Of a stretch of DNA of 64,000 nt, positions 8,781 to 16,735 are shown in pieces. This DNA is from a virus. The position numbers and the translations under genes are program-made. Numbering within the stretch: position 1 is the first letter of the stretch; every line of letters begins with the position of its first letter. Under the pieces are notes generated by a model. The model was given only the letters and a program-made list of their open reading frames with translations. It made no database searches and was not told the origin of the DNA. The stretch lies in the IMG/VR virus record IMGVR_UViG_3300044681_000369, positions 62,001 to 126,000 of that record, one strand, 5' to 3'.

Positions 8781-9549
8781 CATCAAACTGCTCCACATAG
8801 TCCCAGGCATCAACCACAGTTGCGTCTTCAGGATTTACTGTAACTGTATATTTACGGCTAATATCCGCATTTGTGTCTAAAGTCTCATAAGTCTTAGCAA
8901 TTGCCGTTTTAATAACGCCTTCTTGACTTACTGGACCATAGAAATTTAATGCTAGGGTAAATGATAATTCCCAAACAATTGCTGTTCTCTGAGTAAAGTT
9001 GCCCTCATACACATCTTGATATGTAATTCCGTCTAACCCAATTTCAAGAACTCTTTTGATTCCCATTTCTGGCAAATCATTAATAGAAACAGCAAAGTCT
9101 GGATTAAAAAACGGCAGTATTTGCTCTAATATCTGTAAACCATCATCTTGATTTTTTGCGGCAATATACAAATTAATATTCATATTATATGGTGCCGCAA
9201 CATATTGACTGCGAACGGAGTTTGGTCTATCGTCAACTCCTATCGCCTTATTCTTCTGAATGTAACTGACTTTTCTACTAGGATCATGAGACAGCCCTAC
9301 AATCTCAAAGCCCATTCTGGGAAGTATTGTAGCAACAGTGGCTGGCTGTACGCCATCATCGCCACCAGGAACAGCCTGAACTCTAGTTAAAAACTTATCT
9401 TTTGGAGCATATGCAAGTGGAACTCTGAGAGATTGTACAATCTTGGAAGAGGAATTCAATCTATTGATCGTTATTTGATTGAAGATTGTTCCAAAGGCAA
9501 TAATTGCCTTTCTAATATGCTGATGATAAAAGTGTTGTTTTAAAAACAT
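8758..9549 (-). CDS. 15: Proximal tail sheath stabiliser / tail terminator, gp15-like
   Basis: A 263-residue protein (T4 gp15 has 272) that caps the tube and sheath and forms the joint with the neck. The N-terminus (FLKQHFYHQHIRKAI) and the stretch around PRMGFEIVGLSHDP are characteristic. It lies between neck gene 14 and terminase gene 16, as in T4, overlapping gp14 by one base and gp16 by 23 bases. Confidence 0.94.
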   Translation of the reverse strand: MFLKQHFYHQHIRKAIIAFGTIFNQITINRLNSSSKIVQSLRVPLAYAPKDKFLTRVQAVPGGDDGVQPATVATILPRMGFEIVGLSHDPSRKVSYIQKNKAIGVDDRPNSVRSQYVAAPYNMNINLYIAAKNQDDGLQILEQILPFFNPDFAVSINDLPEMGIKRVLEIGLDGITYQDVYEGNFTQRTAIVWELSFTLALNFYGPVSQEGVIKTAIAKTYETLDTNADISRKYTVTVNPEDATVVDAWDYVEQFDETYEQPL

Positions 9550-10289
9550 TATCTAATCTCACCAAATGGGTTGAATGCAGAGAAATCGATAATTCCTTCT
9601 GCTTCGCTTTCTATATCAAGAGTATCATCAATTAATACAGATGTAGTAGATTTGAATTTTTCCATAATAATAGCTTTGCCATATTCATCTACAAGATTAT
9701 TGCCACTCTCGGTCAACACTTGCCATGCAAGTGAATCTTGAGTTTTATCATCTATAGAGTTTTGAATTCCTTCAATATCTGTATCAACAAATTCAGAACT
9801 GTATTCCCAAACCTCACATGCAAGTTTAAATGTATAAATTTTGCCTAATTGATAAAAAGGATTTAGAGCATCAACATATGTTATCTGGAAAAATGTCTGT
9901 GTTTTTGGAAAAAATAAAACATCACCTTCGGCTGGGCGATCTGGCAAAATTAAATTTTCTGCCTGTCTACCGATTGCCTCTTCCCAACGTCTTTTAGAAA
10001 CAACAAATGTTGCTGTGGATCTAAACTCGTATCCAAATTTTGTTAGAAGTTCGCCCTGCCCCTCAAATCCATCAGTATTTTCTAGATACATTTCTAGAGG
10101 ATACGCTTGATTGAAATAACCAATAGGGTCTTGATTAAAAATTGGATCTTGATTTACAATTGTGCGCGGAAGATAATAGACATCATGACCATATATCTTC
10201 ATACTCTCAATAACCAAGTCCTCCAACAAACGCTGTTCGTTGGTGGTACCTGAGGTATTACCAGATTGAAAGTAGAAATTAGTGGGCAT
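9549..10289 (-). CDS. 14: Neck protein, gp14-like
   Basis: A 246-residue head-closure/neck protein (T4 gp14 has 256). Recognisable features are the N-terminal LLEDLVIESMKIYGHDVYYL stretch, GELLTKFGYEFRSTATFVVS, and a C-terminal FNPFGEI motif. With gp13 it closes the head after packaging and provides the tail docking site. It follows gp13 by three bases. Confidence 0.94.
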   Translation of the reverse strand: MPTNFYFQSGNTSGTTNEQRLLEDLVIESMKIYGHDVYYLPRTIVNQDPIFNQDPIGYFNQAYPLEMYLENTDGFEGQGELLTKFGYEFRSTATFVVSKRRWEEAIGRQAENLILPDRPAEGDVLFFPKTQTFFQITYVDALNPFYQLGKIYTFKLACEVWEYSSEFVDTDIEGIQNSIDDKTQDSLAWQVLTESGNNLVDEYGKAIIMEKFKSTTSVLIDDTLDIESEAEGIIDFSAFNPFGEIR

Positions 10290-10292
10290 AAT

Positions 10293-11261
10293 TTATCCCA
10301 CCATAAAATCGACAGGAAGTTCTGATTTAGATTGCATCTCTTGTTCTATTAGTGCAATCTCCTGAACGGCTTCATCATAAACTTGCTGTCCATTCATTAT
10401 GATGCCGCCGGGCAATTGCATGCCGCCAAACTTTTTCATGTTCTCGCCCCACTGTCTTTTAATAAGAGCAGTAGCGTATTTCTTTAAGAACATATCATCA
10501 TAAACTTGGGTAAATGTTTCTGGATCTAAAATACGATAACACTCAACAAGAACAAAGTCGCCTGGTTCAAAAACATCTTCCCAGTTGCAATGAACTTTTA
10601 AAGTGTCCGTTTTACGATTGAAAGAAAATGACCTATCGCCAACAAGAAGCATGTCAAGCATTGACAAGTATTGCTTCATTTGTGTATAGTAAATCATATC
10701 CGCAGATAACAAATTATACATGTCATTTAAACGGAATTGATACACAAGATCAAACATGTTGTTTGCGTTTTGTGAGCCACTGCTGGCTCCATTAATAGGC
10801 AATACTCTAATTACTCCAATTACAGCATCGCTAATGGAAATTTCTCCATTTTGCATGTCGCCGGGAGTATAAAAACTTGTAGATGCGAGTGTGCGAGAAT
10901 ACCCGGACTCTTGTCCAGTTAAATTTTCTCCTGCAACAAAGGTGCCTTGAACCTTTGTAATTGTTACTGTGGTGCTGGCTATAGAATAGACCTTACATGA
11001 GGCGCCAGATGTGTCGCCAATCAATGTTTCGCCCACAGTAAAAGAGGGCGCAGAAAGCCCTGTGAATTTTAGGGTAGCTGTTGTTACTTGGTGTTGAAGA
11101 TATACTCTCTCGACACCATCAAAATGATACTCTTGGAAATATTGCAGAGCGTCATCGATTCGGTCGGAAACCTGATCATCATCAACGTTAATCTCTATTA
11201 CTGGAAAACCAAGTCTGCGTAGACAGTAATCTACCAGCCCCTGTCGTGATGAAATAGCCAT
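10293..11261 (-). CDS. 13: Neck protein, gp13-like, with inserted beta module
   Basis: A 322-residue neck protein (T4 gp13 has 309). The N-terminus (AISSRQGLVDYCLRRLGFP, then DDALQYFQEYH) and the C-terminal half (around YRILDPETFTQVYDDMFLKKY) are typical. Residues about 65-140 form a Thr/Gly/Ser-rich beta insert with the repeated pattern VGETLIGDTSG / AGENLTGQESG, probably a surface module. A late promoter lies immediately upstream. Confidence 0.93.
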   Translation of the reverse strand: MAISSRQGLVDYCLRRLGFPVIEINVDDDQVSDRIDDALQYFQEYHFDGVERVYLQHQVTTATLKFTGLSAPSFTVGETLIGDTSGASCKVYSIASTTVTITKVQGTFVAGENLTGQESGYSRTLASTSFYTPGDMQNGEISISDAVIGVIRVLPINGASSGSQNANNMFDLVYQFRLNDMYNLLSADMIYYTQMKQYLSMLDMLLVGDRSFSFNRKTDTLKVHCNWEDVFEPGDFVLVECYRILDPETFTQVYDDMFLKKYATALIKRQWGENMKKFGGMQLPGGIIMNGQQVYDEAVQEIALIEQEMQSKSELPVDFMVG

Positions 11262-11283
11262 ATTTTGTCCTCTTTTCTAGGAC

Positions 11284-11291
11284 TATTTATA
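11284..11291 (-). promoter_or_regulatory. T4-type late promoter upstream of gp13
   Basis: An exact TATAAATA on the minus strand in the 31-base gap between an anchor gene and gp13, followed by an AGGAC ribosome site and the gp13 ATG. It would drive the neck-terminase block 13-14-15-16-17. Confidence 0.7.
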
Positions 11292-11292
11292 A

Positions 11293-11712
11293 TTACCAAG
11301 AAGACAGTGCTATTCTTTTCCAAGTATTTTCTGAAACACAAATATAAAGATAGTTGGCATCGGCAGCCAATTGATTTACTTTTCCGGTTGCCGTAGATGA
11401 AGCCGGTACACTAACATATTCTACGTTAGTAATAACATCACCCAAAGTCTTTGATGCTGAAGATACGTTTGAAACACTACCTAAATTTAGGTTTGTATCT
11501 ACAGCCTGTGTAATTAAACCGAAGTCTTGACTTGATGAAAGATAATAATCGTCTGGTAGATTGCTACCAATTTCAATGATTGCGCCGTCTGTTCTCTTAG
11601 AATATAATGTACCATCTGCTAAATTTATAGCAAGTTCCCCAACCGCAATTTGACCTGCGGTTGGGGTAACGCCACTTGTTTCACTTCTTTTGAGTTGAAC
11701 GGTGGTTGCCAT
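11293..11712 (-). CDS. Fibre/anchor-type structural protein, short
   Basis: A 139-residue protein whose first 50 residues (VQLKRSETSGVTPTAG, then GELAINLADG) match the small beta domain found at the N-terminus of many tail fibre and tropism proteins (Mtd N-terminal-like), which docks the fibre to the virion. After it there is only a short beta region. It is clearly paralogous to the product of 13916-14266 and similar to the start of 14554-16116. It lies between a long fibre gene and gp13. Likely a minor virion protein or fibre adaptor; the receptor role is not shown. Confidence 0.75.
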   Translation of the reverse strand: MATTVQLKRSETSGVTPTAGQIAVGELAINLADGTLYSKRTDGAIIEIGSNLPDDYYLSSSQDFGLITQAVDTNLNLGSVSNVSSASKTLGDVITNVEYVSVPASSTATGKVNQLAADANYLYICVSENTWKRIALSSW

Positions 11713-11713
11713 A

Positions 11714-13675
11714 TTAGTTCAACAGATTTCCTGATGCATCATAGACGTTTAGACGATAATAAGAGCCTTGCTGACCATCTAGAAGATCCGCGTCAAGCCC
11801 AGATCCAGAACCGTCCGCAGTCTTAATCGCTGTCAATAACTCTGCCGCCGTTGAATATGTTTCTGAGAAAGAAACTACGCCAGTTGAAGAGTTATAAGAC
11901 AAGTCGCCACTTACACTAATTGCGCTTCTTGCTCTAGCATTTGTGAAATACTGATTAGTGGAGCCTTCTGCCAGATCATCTGTATCGTGGTTTGAGATGC
12001 TATTTGTTGTTCCTGACGAGCCAGTTACGTTACCAGTTACGTTACCGGTTACGTTACCAACAAAGGTGCCAGCAACAAATGTTTCTGCCCCAACAGTCCA
12101 GCGATCATTTGTTTCATCCCACAATAGAGATTTGTTTGCTAAGGTGCCACGCTCAATTTCAATACCACCATTTTCTGATGGAGTTGAACCAGTATAGTTG
12201 CTGTTTAAGACAATTGTATTGTCAGCAATATTTACTGTTTCTGTATTGATTGTAGTTGTTGTGCCACTTACGGTTAGATTACCGTTCAACGTAAGATTGT
12301 CAAACGTTGGACTTGCCGAAGTTGCAACACTCTGACCAATGCTTACTTGACCAGCAACTACAGAGACGCCTGTGCCAGCAGTGATGGCTGCCTGCGCTCT
12401 TGCATTTGTGTAGTAAAGATTTGTTGAACCTTCACTCAAAGCATCAGTATTGTGATTGCTTAAAGAAGCAATTGTGCTTGGTGTTGTATACGACACAACA
12501 CCGGATGCTGAGTTGTAAGACAAAGAACCCGAAACGCTGATTGCGCCTCTAGCTCTTGCATCTGTAAAGTAAAGGTTTGCGCCCTCAGCGAGATCGCCAG
12601 TATCATGATTGCTTAGAGTAGAAACTTGACCAGTAAGATTACCGATAAAGGTTCCAGCAACAAAAGATTCGCCACCTACAGTCCAGCGATCATTTGCTTC
12701 ATCCCATAGTAGCGTAACACTTGTTGAACCGCCGCGAGAAATGCTGATACCAGCATCTTCGGTTGGCACACCAGAAGTGAAGTTGCTATTAAGAACAATC
12801 GTGTTGTCTGCTAAATTTACTGTTTCCGAATTGATGGTTGTTGTTGTGCCTGCAACAGTTAAATTGCCTGTCACATTCAAGTCATCATTTACGGTAACAT
12901 TACCAGTTCCAGCACCAGAAAGAACAAGATTTGTATCATTGTCTTTTGTGGTAATCTGATTTACTTTAATGTTATTACCAAATGAGATTGGATTACCAGC
13001 TGAGTTCGTAACATTTACGCCGTCTTCAAGCTGTAGTGTTCCTTTAACTGCAACAACGCCAGTTCCTGTAGGATCTAACTCTAAGTCACCAGAACCGCTA
13101 GTTTGAAGAACGAGATTTTGGTTAGAGTCGGCAGAAACAACAATGTTACCAGAATTTTCTTCTAGAACTTTCTGACCGTTAACGTAAAGTGAACCAGGAC
13201 CAACGTAAACGTCAGCCCACTGATAGCTAGGTGAACCCAAAGAGTACGTTACGTCTGCGGCAGGAATAATATTTCCGTCAAGTGCAGTTAGTAATGTTTT
13301 AACTCTTGCATCTGTGTAGTAAAGATTTGTTGTACCTTCTGTGATATCATCTGAATCGCCAGACAACTCACTTAAGGCATCTTTAGATTGAATTTGTGTT
13401 GTTACCCAAGAACGCTCTGCAATTGTTGACGTATCAACTGCAATTTCGCCCGTGGAATTGTTGTAATTGATACCAGTGCCGCCACTTAAACTTGTTAGTG
13501 CAATAGCAGTTGTGTTTGACAAGTCTGCTAGAGCCAACTCATAACCGCCTGCAGTTGAACCATCATGTACAACAACAGCAAATTTGCTGGTATCGACCGT
13601 GATTTCGCCCTCTGCACCAGTAAATGATGAGTGCTGTGCGCTAGTGCCTCTTCTTAGTTGTAAAATCGTTGCCAT
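11714..13675 (-). CDS. Tail fibre-like structural protein with internal duplication
   Basis: A 653-residue, Thr/Ser/Gly/Asn-rich beta protein. The N-terminus (LQLRRGTSAQHSSFTGAEGE) is an anchor domain shared with 13701-13913. Two long internal copies can be seen: a GNLTVAGTTTTIN-type block running to WTVGGESFVAGTF, and a second to WTVGAETFVAGTF. Each is followed by NLYFTDARARGAISVSG-type repeats. The C-terminal end (VYDASGNLLN) resembles the end of 24586-25068. Such repeats suggest a trimeric elongated fibre. The receptor-binding part is not identifiable by eye. Confidence 0.8.
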   Translation of the reverse strand: MATILQLRRGTSAQHSSFTGAEGEITVDTSKFAVVVHDGSTAGGYELALADLSNTTAIALTSLSGGTGINYNNSTGEIAVDTSTIAERSWVTTQIQSKDALSELSGDSDDITEGTTNLYYTDARVKTLLTALDGNIIPAADVTYSLGSPSYQWADVYVGPGSLYVNGQKVLEENSGNIVVSADSNQNLVLQTSGSGDLELDPTGTGVVAVKGTLQLEDGVNVTNSAGNPISFGNNIKVNQITTKDNDTNLVLSGAGTGNVTVNDDLNVTGNLTVAGTTTTINSETVNLADNTIVLNSNFTSGVPTEDAGISISRGGSTSVTLLWDEANDRWTVGGESFVAGTFIGNLTGQVSTLSNHDTGDLAEGANLYFTDARARGAISVSGSLSYNSASGVVSYTTPSTIASLSNHNTDALSEGSTNLYYTNARAQAAITAGTGVSVVAGQVSIGQSVATSASPTFDNLTLNGNLTVSGTTTTINTETVNIADNTIVLNSNYTGSTPSENGGIEIERGTLANKSLLWDETNDRWTVGAETFVAGTFVGNVTGNVTGNVTGSSGTTNSISNHDTDDLAEGSTNQYFTNARARSAISVSGDLSYNSSTGVVSFSETYSTAAELLTAIKTADGSGSGLDADLLDGQQGSYYRLNVYDASGNLLN

Positions 13676-13700
13676 TTTTGTCTCCTATTTCATTCTCTAT

Positions 13701-13913
13701 TTAGCTGCCACTGGAATAGGTTCCACCGTCAAGAACGGCACCGTCATCTAAGTTTGCAAGGTTAGTTTTAAGCAATTCGTGACCACCTGTTGTGCTACCA
13801 TCATGGACTCTAATTGTCCAATTTGTGGTATCAACTGTAATCTCGGCTTGCGCCCCGGTAAAGCTATTGTGTTGAGCTTCTGTACCTCTGCGGAGTTTTA
13901 CTCTAGCTGCCAT
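13701..13913 (-). CDS. Anchor-domain-only fibre paralogue
   Basis: A 70-residue protein that is nearly all anchor domain (VKLRRGTEAQHNSFTGAQAE), about 60 percent identical by eye to the N-terminus of the 653-residue neighbour. It ends LDGGTYSSGS, a C-terminal motif related to DGGTY/DGGTF in two nearby products. It could be a stand-alone adaptor or a remnant of a truncated fibre gene. A clean start and stop and tight packing favour a functional gene. Confidence 0.65.
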   Translation of the reverse strand: MAARVKLRRGTEAQHNSFTGAQAEITVDTTNWTIRVHDGSTTGGHELLKTNLANLDDGAVLDGGTYSSGS

Positions 13914-13915
13914 GG

Positions 13916-14266
13916 TTATAGACTCCCGTAATCAATACTGTTGAACGCTTCAACACTATCAGTAATTAAGCCATAGTCTAAGTCAAATTGATTATTCAAT
14001 CTGACAATGGCTACACCTGGTGTTGTTTCGGTATCAACATAGAAGTCTGTAAAAGCTGTATCAGCAAACGAAATTGTAGAAACACTTGCTGTGTTGTCTC
14101 CATTGTTTACTTCTACGCCACCCATGGCTACTACAGTACCGTCGCTCTTTTTAGAGAATATCTTTCGATCGGTGAGGTTAATGGCAAGTTCGCCAACTGC
14201 TAAATCGGCAGCCGATGGCTCAGAGCCAGTAGTCTCACTCCTTTTAACCTGTACTATTGTAGACAT
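13916..14266 (-). CDS. Fibre/anchor-type structural protein, short
   Basis: A 116-residue protein with the anchor N-terminus (VQVKRSETTGSEPSAADL, GELAINLTD), paralogous to 11293-11712. The remainder is a short beta stretch ending near SIDYGSL. It lies two bases from the next gene, in a run of five anchor-type genes. A minor virion role is inferred. Confidence 0.7.
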   Translation of the reverse strand: MSTIVQVKRSETTGSEPSAADLAVGELAINLTDRKIFSKKSDGTVVAMGGVEVNNGDNTASVSTISFADTAFTDFYVDTETTPGVAIVRLNNQFDLDYGLITDSVEAFNSIDYGSL

Positions 14267-14280
14267 TGATTTGCCCTGCC

Positions 14281-14499
14281 CTATTCTTTATTAAATGATC
14301 CGTTTTCCCAATCATCAGTTTGCTTTTTACTTGATTTACTGTCTTTGTTGACCGCTTTATCTAGTGCGGCAGTCAACTCTTGTATTTGTTCATTAGCCAT
14401 TGACAATTGAGTCTTTAGCATAATATTGTCAAGAGACATTGCTTTTACTTGTTCAGCTAGATTATTGATGTAGCTGTTTATAAACTTAGTCTGATCCAT
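14281..14499 (-). CDS. Small coiled-coil protein of unknown function
   Basis: A 72-residue protein with a single long amphipathic helix (residues about 1-50, heptad-like AEQVKAMSLDNIMLKTQL) and a charged Ser/Lys-rich tail. It lies inside the fibre cluster. It resembles other short helical proteins near marine T4-like fibre genes (compare 25071-25301) and could be a trimeric linker or assembly factor; that is inference. Confidence 0.6.
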   Translation of the reverse strand: MDQTKFINSYINNLAEQVKAMSLDNIMLKTQLSMANEQIQELTAALDKAVNKDSKSSKKQTDDWENGSFNKE

Positions 14500-14517
14500 T
14501 ATTTACTCTCAAGTTGT

Positions 14518-14537
14518 GGGGGAGCAAAAGCCCCCCC
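14518..14537 (-). other. GC-rich hairpin in the gap after a fibre gene
   Basis: A stem formed by GGGGGAGC and GCCCCCCC on either side of a four-base loop, in the 54-base gap between two fibre-cluster genes. No U-run follows on the transcribed (minus) strand, so it is more likely a stabilising or attenuating hairpin than a terminator. Confidence 0.45.
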
Positions 14538-14553
14538 GTTTCATTTACTATTA

Positions 14554-16116
14554 TTAGTAAGTGCCACCGTCGATGTTGCCAAACGATGGGGCATTACCTG
14601 AACCATTTGATAGAAGAACCTGACCGGCTGTGCCTACTGCGGTTGCCTGAATGGCGCTTGTGCCGCCACCAAAGAGAACACCGTTAGCAGTTAGCGTTGT
14701 TGCGCCAGTACCACCATCTGCTACACCGATTGCAGCCGAAAGACCGGAAACTGTGCCGCCAGATAGTGAACCCTCAAGGTTAGCAACAAGTGTTGCTACT
14801 GTGTAACCCGAACCGGCAACGTCAACAGTTGTTGTTGGTGCAGATTGTAGATCCTTGAAGAGTCTCCACTTGCCGTCAGTAGCATCACGGAATAGACCGG
14901 CATAGAGGTCCTGTGAGCCTGTCGAATCGTACATACCGAAGAGACCGAGGTCAACTGCGTCGGTTGCGTTATTGTCGTTACCAACAAAGATGAGTGGGTC
15001 AGTTACAGAAATCGTTGACGAGTTGACAGTTGTGGTTGTACCAGTTACTGTCAAGTTACCGGCAACAGTGATGTTACCAGCAGTGATATCGTCCGAATAA
15101 AGTGTACCATCAACAGTTACGTCATTGAATGTTACGTTATCTGTGGTACCAACTGCCTGACCGATGCTTACAACACCATTAGTTACATCAACACCAGTGC
15201 CGGCTGTGATAGCTGCCTGCGCTCTTGCGTCTGTGAAGTAAAGGTTGTTTGCGCCTTCTTGCACATCGTCTGTATCGTGGTCTGATAGTGTGAAGCCTAC
15301 AACACCGCCGGCGTAAGTTAGATCGCCAGAAACGCTGATAGCTGCCTGCGCTCTTGCGTCTGTGAAGTAAAGGTTGTTTACACCTTCAGCTACAGTATCA
15401 GAATCACCTTGAGTGTAGCTAATTTCACCAGTTGATGAGTCATAGCTTAGTGAACCAGTGGCAGAGATTGCGCCTCTTGCGCGGGCGTCTGTATAATACT
15501 GATTGGTAGCACCTTCACCAATATCGTCTGTGTCTAGTACAACTGCACCGACTTCACCGTTTACGCTTGTAACGCCACCGGTTACGTTGATGACACCAGT
15601 AGAAGAGTCATAAGTTGCGGCGCCAGTTACGCTGATTGCACCACGTGCGCGGGCATCAGTAAAGTATAGGTTGCTTGAACCTTCGCTTAGACCATCTGTA
15701 TCGTGGTTGCTGATATCTGAAACTGTACCAGTTACGTTACCTGTTACGTTACCAGTTACGTTACCAGTTACGTCACCAGTAAGATCACCAGTTACGTCAC
15801 CAGTAAGATCACCAGTTACGTCACCAGTAAGGTCAGCGGTAATTACGCCTGCGCTGAAATTGCCTGAAGCATCACGCTTAACTAGTGTGCTTGCTGTGTT
15901 GGCATTTGTTGCTGAATCGACGGCAGAAGTATAAAACTTACCACCGATAGCTTCAATGACAGCACTACCACTTGAGTTTACGGACTCAATATAGAGTTTC
16001 GCACCTGCGCCATTATTACTGGCGTCTTCAGCATATGCCAACTCGCCTTCTAGCAAATCGCTAGTTGTTGGAGCGGCTGAACCGGAACTTCTCTTAATTT
16101 GAATAATTGTGGACAT
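14554..16116 (-). CDS. Tail fibre-like structural protein with short tandem repeats
   Basis: A 520-residue beta-rich protein. The N-terminal anchor is IIQIKRSSGSAAPTTSDL. Residues about 95-130 are a tandem run of four-residue DVTG/DLTG/NVTG units encoded by 12-base DNA repeats. Several copies of NLYFTDARARGAISV follow, and a GNLTVTGTTTTVNSSTISV block related to the duplications in 11714-13675. It ends NIDGGTY. This points to an elongated fibre or whisker-type virion protein; the tip receptor domain is not identifiable. Confidence 0.8.
   Translation of the reverse strand: MSTIIQIKRSSGSAAPTTSDLLEGELAYAEDASNNGAGAKLYIESVNSSGSAVIEAIGGKFYTSAVDSATNANTASTLVKRDASGNFSAGVITADLTGDVTGDLTGDVTGDLTGDVTGNVTGNVTGNVTGTVSDISNHDTDGLSEGSSNLYFTDARARGAISVTGAATYDSSTGVINVTGGVTSVNGEVGAVVLDTDDIGEGATNQYYTDARARGAISATGSLSYDSSTGEISYTQGDSDTVAEGVNNLYFTDARAQAAISVSGDLTYAGGVVGFTLSDHDTDDVQEGANNLYFTDARAQAAITAGTGVDVTNGVVSIGQAVGTTDNVTFNDVTVDGTLYSDDITAGNITVAGNLTVTGTTTTVNSSTISVTDPLIFVGNDNNATDAVDLGLFGMYDSTGSQDLYAGLFRDATDGKWRLFKDLQSAPTTTVDVAGSGYTVATLVANLEGSLSGGTVSGLSAAIGVADGGTGATTLTANGVLFGGGTSAIQATAVGTAGQVLLSNGSGNAPSFGNIDGGTY
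15727..15834. repeat. Nine tandem 12-base units inside a fibre gene
   Basis: Consecutive 12-base units of the type ACCAGTTACGTT / ACCAGTTACGTC / ACCAGTAAGATC, the last five alternating so that a 24-base period appears. They encode the xxTG repeats of the fibre. A shorter run of the same unit occurs near 12022-12060 in the paralogous fibre gene. Confidence 0.9.
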
Positions 16117-16139
16117 ATTAGCCTATTCCTCTTTTTTTG

Positions 16140-16352
16140 TTAAAATGTGCCGCCATCTACGCGGGTTATTGTTTGCTCGTCCAGGGATTTTGCTTCCCAC
16201 TTCTTTGTTGTAGCATTATAAACTAAAGTGTCACCTTCACCTACATCGTCAATAACAACGTCCTTAAGAGACGAAACCAACACAGATGACTTTGTACTAA
16301 CGACACTTGTATTTATATTTTTTGTTAATGGAACGGTGACTTTAATTGCCAT
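16140..16352 (-). CDS. Small fibre-cluster structural protein
   Basis: A 70-residue protein with the short beta pattern DTLVYNATTKKWEAKSL, common in fibre-associated proteins of T4-like phages, and a C-terminal VDGGTF motif related to the ends of 14554-16116 and 13701-13913. It overlaps the upstream stop by one base. Function is unknown; a virion adaptor or trimeric linker is likely from context. Confidence 0.65.
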   Translation of the reverse strand: MAIKVTVPLTKNINTSVVSTKSSVLVSSLKDVVIDDVGEGDTLVYNATTKKWEAKSLDEQTITRVDGGTF

Positions 16353-16681
16353 TATCTGGTAACCTCCGGATTAACAACTATGATGCCTTCTAACACACGC
16401 ATAGTCTCGCCATTTCCAGTAATTTCAACATCATAAACATATCTGCCGGCTTTTACTGCACCGGACTCGCTTGCAGATAACGAAATAATAACTTCACCAT
16501 CTAAAGGTGAAGATATTGTTGCATTCAAATCGATATAAGTATTAGTATAATACGACCGACGCATTTGAGCGGCAGCAGTATAATCAGACAAGTCCAACGG
16601 TTCGTCAGTCTGATCATTAACATTGAGTGAAGCGTTAAATGTACTTCCTTGATCAATGTAAAGATTTTTGATTGTAGCCAT
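16352..16681 (-). CDS. Ig-like/beta-sandwich virion protein
   Basis: A 109-residue protein with an all-beta pattern resembling small baseplate/fibre beta-sandwich proteins of T4-like and other phages: N-terminal IDQGSTFNASLNV, middle DYTAAAQMRRSY, C-terminal GRYVYDVEI and VLEGIIVVNPEVT. It is the first gene of the leftward fibre block and lies behind a late promoter. No enzymatic motif is seen. Confidence 0.7.
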   Translation of the reverse strand: MATIKNLYIDQGSTFNASLNVNDQTDEPLDLSDYTAAAQMRRSYYTNTYIDLNATISSPLDGEVIISLSASESGAVKAGRYVYDVEITGNGETMRVLEGIIVVNPEVTR

Positions 16682-16713
16682 TAGGGACCTTATAAATTAT
16701 ATGGTGTTTGAGT

Positions 16714-16721
16714 TATTTATA
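16714..16721 (-). promoter_or_regulatory. T4-type late promoter for the fibre block
   Basis: An exact TATAAATA on the minus strand, 32 bases before the 16681 start, in the divergent gap between the fibre block and the plus-strand island. On the plus strand of the same gap lies TATAAATT (16691-16698), a one-mismatch candidate for the rightward glycosyltransferase genes. Confidence 0.65.
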
Positions 16722-16735
16722 ATTGGGAAAATATC

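Noticed and set aside
15727-15834. Possible CRISPR-like array in the 12-base repeats
   Set aside because: Units are continuous without spacers and encode a peptide repeat in frame.
11293-16116. Diversity-generating retroelement suggested by the Mtd-like anchor domains
   Set aside because: No reverse transcriptase, template repeat or variable repeat is seen in the window; the anchor domain is common in fibres without such elements.
16310-16317. TATAAATA on the minus strand inside 16140-16352
   Set aside because: It lies within the coding sequence near its start (Asn-Ile-Asn-Thr codons) and is far from the next gene start, so chance is more likely.
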